Positions 1-5,404 of a stretch of 5,898 nucleotides of DNA are shown here, piece after piece. The stretch is from Paracoccaceae bacterium (GTDB taxonomy: Bacteria; Pseudomonadota; Alphaproteobacteria; Rhodobacterales; Rhodobacteraceae), in assembly GCA_007131945.1 (NCBI GenBank), contig SLPP01000296.1:1-5898 (forward strand), in the 5' to 3' direction. Made by a program: the position numbers and the translations under genes. Positions within the stretch are counted from its first letter, which is position 1. Each line of letters opens with the position of its first letter. The notes below the pieces were generated by a model that was not told the DNA's origin, did no database searches, and saw nothing but the letters and a program-made list of their open reading frames with translations.

Positions 1-1271
<1,271 letters not shown>

Positions 1272-1286
1272 CGCGCGGCGACCAGT

Positions 1287-1320
1287 CAGGCCCCGGCCGG
1301 TGACCCCGGTCCGGGGCCTG
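1287..1320 (+). terminator. GC-rich stem-loop in the dnaK-dnaJ gap (attenuator, partial terminator or mRNA-stability hairpin)
   Basis: A perfect 10-bp inverted repeat, CAGGCCCCGG (1287-1296) with CCGGGGCCTG (1311-1320), fills most of the space between the dnaK stop and the dnaJ ribosome-binding site. The stem can extend inward by four pairs (1297-1300 with 1306-1309), leaving a single bulged T at 1310 and a five-base loop. Only a short TTT (1323-1325) follows, so it does not look like a full rho-independent terminator. A hairpin here could reduce dnaJ transcription relative to dnaK or protect the dnaK message after cleavage; either role is inferred. Confidence 0.55.
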
Positions 1321-1342
1321 CGGTTTCAACACGAGGTCCGGA

Positions 1343-2500
1343 ATGGCAAAGCGGGATTTCTACGACTTGCTGGGCGTCGAACGCAGCGCGTCGGCCGACG
1401 AGATCAAGAAGGCCTATCGCCGCAAGGCCAAGGAACTCCACCCCGACCGCAACAAGGACGATCCCGGGGCCGAGGCCGCCTTCAAGGAGGTGAACGAGGC
1501 CTACGAGGCGCTCAAGGACCCCGAGAAGAAGGCCGCCTACGACCGCTTCGGCCATGCCGCCTTCGAGGCCGGCATGGGCGGCGGCGGCCCGCGCGGCCCG
1601 CGCGGCGGCATGCATCCGGGGGCCGATTTCTCCTCGGCCTTCTCGGACGTGTTCGAGGATCTCTTCGGCGACTTCATGGGCGGCGGGCGCGCCGGCGGCG
1701 CGCGGCAGCGCGCGAGCCGTGGCTCGGACCTGCGCTACAACCTGCGAGTGACGCTCGAGGAGGCCTTCTCCGGCGTGCAGAAGTCGATCCGCGTGCCGAC
1801 CCTTTCGGCCTGCGATTCCTGCAACGGCACCGGCGCCGAGGGCGGCGCCGAGCCGGTCAGCTGCCCGACCTGCGGCGGCATGGGCAAGGTCCGCGCCCAG
1901 CAGGGGTTCTTCACCATCGAGCGCACCTGCCCGACCTGCGGCGGGCTGGGCCAGATCGTCAAGAATCCGTGCAAGGCCTGCCGCGGCGCCGGCCGGGTCG
2001 AGAAGGAGCGCACGCTTTCCGTCAACATCCCCGCCGGCGTCGAGACCGGCACCCGCATCCGCCTTTCCGGCGAGGGCGAGGCGGGGCTGAGGGGCGGCCC
2101 GCCGGGCGATCTCTACATCTTCATCGAGGTGCGCGAGCACCCGATCTTCCAGCGCGACGGGCAGGATCTCTACTGCCGCGTGCCGATCAGCTTCGCCACC
2201 GCCGCGCTTGGCGGCGAGGTCGAGGTGCCGACGATGGATGGCGGACGCTCGCGCGTGAAGGTGCCGGCGGGCAGCCAGACCGGCAAGCAGATGCGCCTGC
2301 GCGGCAAGGGGATGCCGGTCCTGCGCGGCGGCGGGCAGGGCGACATGCGGCTCGAGCTGATCGTCGAGACGCCGGTGAACCTCACCGCGCGGCAGAAGGA
2401 ACTGCTGCGCGAGTTCGAGTCGCTTTCCGAGCACAACAACCCCGAAGGGTCGAGCTTCTTTTCCAAGGTGAAGAGCTTCTGGGACGGGATGACCGGCTGA
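1343..2500 (+). CDS. dnaJ: Chaperone protein DnaJ (type I Hsp40)
   Basis: Cytosolic co-chaperone that delivers unfolded substrates to DnaK and stimulates its ATPase. The protein is 385 residues, normal for a type I DnaJ. Residues 1-70 are the J domain with the HPD signature at 33-35. A glycine/arginine-rich linker with some phenylalanines occupies about 77-126. The zinc-binding domain has all four CxxCxGxG repeats, with cysteine pairs at 157/160, 174/177, 196/199 and 210/213. The C-terminal substrate-binding and dimerisation domains follow (about 222-350). The ATG at 1343 is preceded by GAGG at 1333-1336 and starts the conserved [12 protein letters not shown]. It lies 71 bases after dnaK on the same strand and is presumably cotranscribed from a heat-shock promoter outside the window. 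No key residue is missing. Confidence 0.98.
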   Translation: MAKRDFYDLLGVERSASADEIKKAYRRKAKELHPDRNKDDPGAEAAFKEVNEAYEALKDPEKKAAYDRFGHAAFEAGMGGGGPRGPRGGMHPGADFSSAFSDVFEDLFGDFMGGGRAGGARQRASRGSDLRYNLRVTLEEAFSGVQKSIRVPTLSACDSCNGTGAEGGAEPVSCPTCGGMGKVRAQQGFFTIERTCPTCGGLGQIVKNPCKACRGAGRVEKERTLSVNIPAGVETGTRIRLSGEGEAGLRGGPPGDLYIFIEVREHPIFQRDGQDLYCRVPISFATAALGGEVEVPTMDGGRSRVKVPAGSQTGKQMRLRGKGMPVLRGGGQGDMRLELIVETPVNLTARQKELLREFESLSEHNNPEGSSFFSKVKSFWDGMTG

Positions 2501-2534
2501 ACCGGGACCGTCGGGGCATGGCGGGATGACCGGG

Positions 2535-2550
2535 TGCTCAAGCTTGAGCA
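2535..2550. repeat. Perfect 16-bp palindrome 34 bases after dnaJ
   Basis: TGCTCAAGCTTGAGCA is identical to its own reverse complement. As RNA it could form a six-pair stem with an AGCU loop close to the dnaJ stop, but no T-run follows, so an intrinsic terminator is doubtful. As DNA it has the symmetry expected of a dimeric repressor site. No gene here identifies a regulator, so the role is open. Confidence 0.5.
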
Positions 2551-2588
2551 GTTCCGCAAGCCTCTGACAAGTCTGCGGTAATCGGCGC

Positions 2589-2605
2589 CGTTAACCACAA
2601 CGAAA
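2589..2605 (+). repeat. Copy 1 of a 17-bp dispersed repeat (DnaA-box-like) upstream of radC
   Basis: CGTTAACCACAACGAAA occurs here and again, identical and in the same orientation, at 3596-3612. It contains TTAACCACA (2591-2599), one base away from the DnaA-box consensus TTATCCACA, and the palindromic HpaI sequence GTTAAC. A 17-base exact repeat is very unlikely by chance in a window this size. The copies flank radC. Whether this is a protein-binding site or a dispersed intergenic motif is not known from the sequence. Confidence 0.65.
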
Positions 2606-2611
2606 GCTTTG

Positions 2612-2649
2612 CGCCGGATGCCGCGCGATCGCATCCGGTGGTGCACCGG
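2612..2649 (+). other. Two overlapping, mutually exclusive hairpins in the dnaJ-radC gap
   Basis: CCGGATGC (2614-2621) pairs with GCATCCGG (2631-2638), extendable by a G-T and a C-G pair to ten, with a nine-base loop. The right arm overlaps a second inverted repeat, CCGGTG (2635-2640) with CACCGG (2644-2649), with a three-base loop. Because they share the CCGG at 2635-2638, only one stem can form at a time. There is no T-tract after either. They could lie in the 3' end of the dnaKJ transcript or in a radC leader; a regulatory role is speculative. Confidence 0.35.
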
Positions 2650-2676
2650 GCCGGCGTTAAGCTCCGCGCCACTTCG

Positions 2677-2691
2677 TTAACCCTTTGTAAA
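2677..2691 (+). promoter_or_regulatory. CtrA-type binding site candidate just upstream of radC
   Basis: TTAACCCTTTGTAAA matches the CtrA consensus TTAA-N7-TTAA at seven of eight defined positions. It ends 23 bases before the radC start codon, where a response regulator could contact the promoter. CtrA is the master response regulator of alphaproteobacteria and in Rhodobacterales controls gene-transfer-agent, motility and DNA-uptake genes. Another half-site TTAA lies at 2657-2660. No -10/-35 pair is clear enough to call beside it. Confidence 0.45.
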
Positions 2692-2714
2692 CGGGTGCGG
2701 CGCAGGGTCCGGCC

Positions 2715-3494
2715 ATGTCGCGCGATCCCGCCCAGTCCGAGCCGTCCCTGCCGCTGTTCGCACCGGATGCCGCGGCGGATGACGAGGCGGCGGCCGCGGC
2801 GCTCGTCGAGGGGGCGAAGCTGCCTTCCTACATCCGCGACCATCGCAAGCGGCTGCGCGAGCGGTTCCTGCAGGGCGGCGCGCAGGCGATGCCGGATTAC
2901 GAGCTTCTCGAGCTGCTGCTCTTCCGGGCCATCCCGCGGCAGGACGTCAAGCCGCTCGCCCGGCAGCTGATCGAGGTCTTCGGCGATCTCGCCTCCGTCG
3001 TCTCGGCCCCGCAGGGCCGGCTCCTGCAGGTTCCCGGCGTCGGCGAGGCGGTGATCGTCGAGCTGAAGCTGGCCGAGGCGATGGCGACGCGGCTGGCGCG
3101 GGCGAAGGTGCTGAACCGGCGGGTGATCTCGAGCTGGGACGCGCTCCTGGACTACTGCCACACGACGATGGCGCATCGCGAGACCGAGCATTTCCGGGTG
3201 CTGTTCCTCGACCGCAAGAACTGCCTGATCGCCGACGAGGACCAGGGCCGCGGCACGGTCGACCATGTCCCGGTCTATCCGCGCGAGGTGCTGCGCCGGG
3301 CGCTGGAACTGAACGCCTCGGCGCTGATCCTGGTGCACAACCATCCCACGGGCGATCCCAGCCCCAGCCAGGCCGACATCGCCATGACCGAGCAGATCCG
3401 GCTCGCCGCCGAGGCACTGTCGATCACGCTGCACGACCACCTGATCATCGGCAAGGAGCGCGAGGCGAGCTTCCGCACGCTGGGGCTGATCTGA
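2715..3494 (+). CDS. radC: RadC family protein (UPF0758, JAB/MPN metalloprotease fold)
   Basis: A 259-residue member of the RadC/UPF0758 family, slightly longer than average because of an acidic, alanine-rich N-terminal extension (about 1-35). An N-terminal helical part (about 40-130) contains a helix-hairpin-helix-like LLQVPGVGEA (about 103-112). The C-terminal JAB1/MPN domain carries the metal-binding signature HNHPTGDPSPSQAD, with H208, H210 and D220 as the expected zinc ligands, all present. The biochemical role is unsettled: the original repair phenotype attributed to radC in E. coli was later traced to another gene, and the family is often linked to competence and mobile DNA. The ATG at 2715 follows AGGG at 2704-2707. 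It stands alone between two long gaps, so it is probably its own transcription unit, with a CtrA-like site directly upstream. Confidence 0.95.
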   Translation: MSRDPAQSEPSLPLFAPDAAADDEAAAAALVEGAKLPSYIRDHRKRLRERFLQGGAQAMPDYELLELLLFRAIPRQDVKPLARQLIEVFGDLASVVSAPQGRLLQVPGVGEAVIVELKLAEAMATRLARAKVLNRRVISSWDALLDYCHTTMAHRETEHFRVLFLDRKNCLIADEDQGRGTVDHVPVYPREVLRRALELNASALILVHNHPTGDPSPSQADIAMTEQIRLAAEALSITLHDHLIIGKEREASFRTLGLI

Positions 3495-3501
3495 GCCCCA
3501 G
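3480..3501 (+). terminator. Stem-loop spanning the radC stop codon
   Basis: CTGGGGCT (3480-3487) and AGCCCCAG (3494-3501) form a perfect eight-pair stem with the six-base loop GATCTG, and the radC TGA (3492-3494) lies at the loop/right-arm junction. A smaller GCCCG/CGGGC hairpin (3505-3517) follows. No T-run is present, so it may be a rho-assisted terminator or a 3'-end protecting structure rather than a canonical intrinsic terminator. Confidence 0.45.
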
Positions 3502-3542
3502 GCGGCCCGGATCGGGCGCAACGCGGCCCGGCGGCGGCCGTG

Positions 3543-3556
3543 GTCCACGCGTGGAC
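3543..3556. repeat. Perfect 14-bp palindrome between radC and dapB
   Basis: GTCCACGCGTGGAC equals its own reverse complement. The size and uninterrupted symmetry fit a dimeric regulator's operator or a cruciform-prone site. It lies 22 bases before the TTCGCGCG repeat, so the two may belong to one control region. No regulator is identified. Confidence 0.45.
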
Positions 3557-3577
3557 GTTCTGCCAAGTACATGATTG

Positions 3578-3595
3578 TTCGCGCGAATTCGCGCG
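3578..3595. repeat. Overlapping palindromes made of TTCGCGCG repeated at 10-bp spacing
   Basis: TTCGCGCG occurs at 3578-3585 and at 3588-3595, exactly one helical turn apart, linked by AA. This makes two interlocking perfect palindromes, TTCGCGCGAA (3578-3587) and GCGCGAATTCGCGC (3581-3594). Helically phased repeats next to the 17-bp repeat suggest a protein-binding array upstream of dapB, but this is inferred from geometry only. Confidence 0.45.
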
Positions 3596-3612
3596 CGTTA
3601 ACCACAACGAAA
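3596..3612 (+). repeat. Copy 2 of the 17-bp dispersed repeat, downstream of radC
   Basis: Identical to 2589-2605 and in the same orientation, 1007 bases further on. Similarity weakly continues to the right: CTTT here against GCTTT in copy 1. The embedded TTAACCACA is at 3598-3606. It immediately follows the TTCGCGCG palindrome cluster, whereas copy 1 does not, so the 17-base motif is the shared unit. Confidence 0.65.
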
Positions 3613-3740
3613 CTTTCGGGATCGCCGCTTCGGACCCGGCACCGCGCCCGCCGCTCGGCGCGATCGGCCTGATCCGACCGCGTCCGGCTCCGGGATCGTT
3701 TGCCGGTTTTCCCCGCCGCGCCCCGGCGCCCGGGCGTGCC

Positions 3741-3787
3741 GCATGTCCGGGAAGCGAAAAACCGGTTCCCACTTTTTCGCGACATGC
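3741..3787. repeat. Palindromic intergenic repeat element with CCGGTTCCCAC core, upstream of dapB
   Basis: An imperfect palindrome: outer arms GCATGTC (3741-3747) and GACATGC (3781-3787), inner arms GCGAAAAA (3754-3761) and TTTTTCGC (3773-3780), loop CCGGTTCCCAC, and a six-base bulge (3748-3753) on the left side. A competing stem pairs GGGAA (3749-3753) with TTCCC (3766-3770). The core AAACCGGTTCCCACTTTT and the trailing CATGCTCTA match, from memory, a palindromic element scattered through intergenic regions of Rhizobiales and other alphaproteobacteria. It ends 30 bases before the dapB start, so it could lie in the dapB leader RNA. Confidence 0.6.
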
Positions 3788-3804
3788 TCTATGCAGACCC
3801 AAAC

Positions 3805-3810
3805 GGAGGG
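3805..3810 (+). promoter_or_regulatory. dapB ribosome-binding site that fixes the start
   Basis: GGAGGG sits six bases before the ATG at 3817. The in-frame ATG at 3784 lies inside the arm of the palindromic repeat with no Shine-Dalgarno before it, and the TTG at 3700 would translate the whole repeat. The start at 3817 is therefore preferred. Confidence 0.75.
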
Positions 3811-3816
3811 CCGGGC

Positions 3817-4659
3817 ATGCAGCGTGACGGGGCGCGGGACAGGGTGGGCATCGTCGTCAACGGCGTCTCGGGCCGGATGGGCCGGATGCTGGTGCAGGTG
3901 ATCGGCGAGAGCGACCGGGCGCGGCTCGCCGGCGCGCTGGAACGCCCCGGCCACGACTGGGTCGGCCGCGACCTCGGCGAGATGCTCGGCGGCGCGGCCT
4001 CGGGCGTGACGGTCGGCGACGACCCGGCCGCGGCGCTGGCGCGCGCGCAGGCGGTGGTCGACTTCACCGCGCCGGCGGCGAGCGTCGCGCTGTCCGGTCA
4101 CGCCGCCGATCACCGCGTCGCGCACATCATCGGCACGACGGGGCTTTCCGGCGCGGACCTGGCCGCCATCGGCGCGGCGGCGACGCGCACCGCCGTCGTC
4201 CGCGCCGGCAACATGAGCCTCGGCGTCAACCTGCTGGTCGAGCTCACCCGCCAGGTCGCCGCCGCGCTCGATCCCGACTGGGACATCGAAATCGTCGAGG
4301 CGCATCACCGCCACAAGGTCGACGCGCCCTCGGGCACGGCCCTGATGCTCGGCGAGGCCGCCGCCGCCGGGCGCGGCACCGCGCTGGCCGAGGTCTCGGC
4401 GCGCGGCCGCGACGGGATGACCGGGCCGCGACGGGCGGGCGATATCGGCTTCGCCGTCCTGCGCGGCGGCGACATCGTCGGCGAGCACGAGGTCGTCTTC
4501 GCCGCGACGGGCGAGCGCATCCGGCTCGGCCACATCGCCACCGACCGGGCGATCTTTGCCCGCGGCGCGCTCAGGGCCGCGCTCTGGGCGCAGGACCGGC
4601 CGCCCGGCGCCTACGACATGCGCGACGTCCTCGGCATCGGCGGAAACCCGCGCAGCTGA
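3817..4659 (+). CDS. dapB: 4-hydroxy-tetrahydrodipicolinate reductase DapB
   Basis: Cytosolic NAD(P)H-dependent reductase that converts 4-hydroxy-tetrahydrodipicolinate to tetrahydrodipicolinate, a step in diaminopimelate and lysine synthesis. From the ATG at 3817 it is 280 residues, slightly longer than the usual 265-275 because of a short polar N-terminus. The N-terminal Rossmann fold has the nucleotide-binding loop GVSGRMGRM (16-24) and the cofactor-contact motifs FTAP (83-86) and GTTG (106-109). GNMSLGVN (131-138) follows. The catalytic and substrate-binding signature [16 protein letters not shown] (161-176) is intact, with the expected general acid/base histidine and lysine K167. The C-terminal GDIVGEHEV and [14 protein letters not shown] segments complete the family pattern. 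It appears to be monocistronic or the first gene of a short unit; the next gene starts 74 bases after its stop. Confidence 0.96.
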   Translation: MQRDGARDRVGIVVNGVSGRMGRMLVQVIGESDRARLAGALERPGHDWVGRDLGEMLGGAASGVTVGDDPAAALARAQAVVDFTAPAASVALSGHAADHRVAHIIGTTGLSGADLAAIGAAATRTAVVRAGNMSLGVNLLVELTRQVAAALDPDWDIEIVEAHHRHKVDAPSGTALMLGEAAAAGRGTALAEVSARGRDGMTGPRRAGDIGFAVLRGGDIVGEHEVVFAATGERIRLGHIATDRAIFARGALRAALWAQDRPPGAYDMRDVLGIGGNPRS

Positions 4660-4702
4660 GCCGCGCCACTGATCCGACCGCGAGCGTCCTTCGTAACCCT
4701 GG

Positions 4703-4708
4703 TAAAAT
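4703..4708 (+). promoter_or_regulatory. Possible -10 element for the secreted-protein gene
   Basis: TAAAAT matches TATAAT at five of six positions in otherwise GC-rich DNA, 25 bases before the ATG at 4734. A transcript from it would have a leader of about 20 bases containing the AGGAG. No good -35 is visible, so readthrough from dapB is equally possible. Confidence 0.3.
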
Positions 4709-4720
4709 GCCCCTGACCAC

Positions 4721-4725
4721 AGGAG
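4721..4725 (+). promoter_or_regulatory. Ribosome-binding site setting the start of the secreted protein
   Basis: AGGAG lies eight bases before the ATG at 4734. The other in-frame ATG, at 4707, has no Shine-Dalgarno and would put a polar, proline-containing stretch in front of a clean signal peptide. The start at 4734 is therefore chosen. Confidence 0.75.
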
Positions 4726-4733
4726 TCGACGCC

Positions 4734-5093
4734 ATGCGCACGCTCGCCCTCGCCGCCCTTCTCGCCGGCCTCGCCGCCCCCGTCGCGACCCCGGCCGCCG
4801 CCTTCGAACGGATCACCGACGCAAGCGACTTCTCCCGGACCGTGGTCGGACGCGACCTGACGCGGTTCGGCATCCGCCTTCAGGTCACGCCTGAGGGCGG
4901 CATCGAGGGCCGCGGCTTCGGCTATCCGGTCACCGGCGAATGGCGCTGGGAGAACGGCTTCTTCTGCCGCGACATGGACTGGGGCGGGACCGAGATCGAA
5001 TACAACTGCCAGGCCGTCCTGCGCGACGGCAACCGGGTGCGGTTCATCTCCGACCGCGGGCAGGGCGACTCGGCCGACTTCCGCCTGCGCTGA
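4734..5093 (+). CDS. Small exported protein of unknown function (Rhodobacterales-type)
   Basis: A 119-residue protein. Residues 1-23 form a typical Sec signal peptide: MRT, a long alanine/leucine core, and a TPAAA|F cleavage site. The mature part is about 96 residues, probably periplasmic, and looks beta-rich, with alternating motifs LTRFGIRLQVTPEGGIEGRGFG, WRWENGFFCRDM and DRGQGDSADFRLR. Two cysteines (C78 and C92) could form a disulfide in the periplasm. I do not know its function. From memory, similar short exported proteins in Rhodobacteraceae are sometimes labelled dihydrodipicolinate reductase, probably by carry-over from the adjacent dapB. Nothing here supports that: there is no nucleotide-binding loop and no HHRHK motif. 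The gene is 74 bases after dapB on the same strand and convergent with the next gene. Confidence 0.85.
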   Translation: MRTLALAALLAGLAAPVATPAAAFERITDASDFSRTVVGRDLTRFGIRLQVTPEGGIEGRGFGYPVTGEWRWENGFFCRDMDWGGTEIEYNCQAVLRDGNRVRFISDRGQGDSADFRLR

Positions 5094-5102
5094 GCCGCCC
5101 GC

Positions 5103-5145
5103 CCGGCGCTCGGAAGACCGGCACTCGGAAGACCGGCACTCAGAA
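5103..5145. repeat. 15-bp tandem repeat between convergent genes
   Basis: CTCGGAAGACCGGCA is present twice back to back (5109-5123 and 5124-5138). It is flanked by a partial unit on the left (CCGGCG, 5103-5108) and a degenerate one on the right (CTCAGAA, 5139-5145). The right-hand unit overlaps the 3' end of the minus-strand gene, and its single G-to-A difference creates that gene's stop codon. The unit length is a multiple of three. Replication slippage at the gene's end is the simplest origin. Confidence 0.7.
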
Positions 5146-5325
5146 ATCGACCGCGATTCCCTTGCACTCCCAGTCCCCGTAGCGCACCGGCTCGGGCCCG
5201 TCGCGCCCGCCCAGCTCCTTCGGCATCGACTTCGCCGCGGCCTCGGCCGCCTTGCGCCGCGCGGCGGCCTCGGCAAGCGCGCGGCGGGCGGCGGGCGGCA
5301 GGTTCTTTTGGTCGTCTTCGGTCAT
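5140..5325 (-). CDS. SDHAF4-like succinate dehydrogenase assembly factor (DUF1674)
   Basis: A 61-residue protein belonging to the DUF1674 family, which in eukaryotes is SDHAF4/Sdh8, a factor that binds flavinylated SdhA and aids its joining to SdhB. The diagnostic C-terminal segment is present: GGRDGPEPVRYGDWECKGIAVDF (39-61), with the near-invariant GPEP-RYGDWE-KG and terminal DF. The first half (about 10-33) is an alanine/arginine-rich helix that is usually variable in the family. The ATG at 5323-5325 is the only plausible start; the Shine-Dalgarno is weak (an AGAG within the 20 bases upstream). It is divergent from rsmB and convergent with the exported-protein gene, and no sdh genes are in view. 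The role in the bacterium is inferred from the family. The stop codon falls in a tandem repeat. Confidence 0.85.
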   Translation of the reverse strand: MTEDDQKNLPPAARRALAEAAARRKAAEAAAKSMPKELGGRDGPEPVRYGDWECKGIAVDF

Positions 5326-5404
5326 CGGTCCGGCTCTGGCCTGCGGGGTCGGGCTCGTCTATGGGCAGGATAGTGCCCCCGCCCCCGCCCGGCAAGGAGA
5401 CCCG
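5326..5404. promoter_or_regulatory. Divergent intergenic region between the SDHAF4-like gene and rsmB
   Basis: These 79 bases must hold the rsmB start signals and probably those of the minus-strand gene. Visible features are a short inverted repeat GGGCA (5363-5367) with TGCCC (5374-5378), enclosing GGATAG, and a C-rich tract (5375-5390). GATAGT (5369-5374) is a weak -10 candidate for rsmB with no matching -35. Nothing else is clear. Confidence 0.3.
5394..5400 (+). promoter_or_regulatory. Strong ribosome-binding site for rsmB
   Basis: AAGGAGA, close to a perfect Shine-Dalgarno, ends four bases before the ATG at 5405. It supports that start, as there is no coding similarity upstream of it. 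Confidence 0.8.

Larger units (their letters stand above)
3495..3816. other. 322-base gene-free region between radC and dapB, rich in symmetric elements
   Basis: I find no convincing gene here: the short open frames lack ribosome-binding sites and recognisable protein sequence. The region holds, left to right, GC-rich DNA after radC, a 14-bp palindrome (3543-3556), a 10-bp-phased TTCGCGCG repeat (3578-3595), copy 2 of the 17-bp repeat (3596-3612), a 14-base motif repeated after dapB (3669-3682), the palindromic intergenic element (3741-3787), and the dapB ribosome-binding site (3805-3810). The dapB promoter must be in this stretch or further upstream, but no -35/-10 pair is clear. Confidence 0.6.

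Noticed and set aside
2538..3785. 415-codon minus-strand open frame across radC and both flanking gaps
   Set aside because: Low-complexity arginine/alanine translation with no domain. It reads through both copies of the 17-bp repeat and the radC coding sequence, which has a full JAMM signature.
3700..3816. N-terminal extension of dapB from TTG 3700 or ATG 3784
   Set aside because: It would translate the palindromic repeat element and lacks a ribosome-binding site. GGAGGG before the ATG at 3817 and the normal DapB length favour the shorter form.
3495..3816. Lysine riboswitch or other known leader RNA before dapB
   Set aside because: No conserved lysine-riboswitch core or multi-helix arrangement is visible. 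The structure here is explained by the palindromic repeat.
3540..3827. 95-codon open frame in the radC-dapB gap
   Set aside because: GTG start without Shine-Dalgarno, runs through the palindromes and repeats and past the dapB start. No recognisable protein sequence.
4691..4707. Second CtrA-like site before the exported-protein gene (GTAACCCTGGTAAAA)
   Set aside because: It resembles the site before radC by eye, but with the required seven-base spacer only about five of eight consensus positions match.
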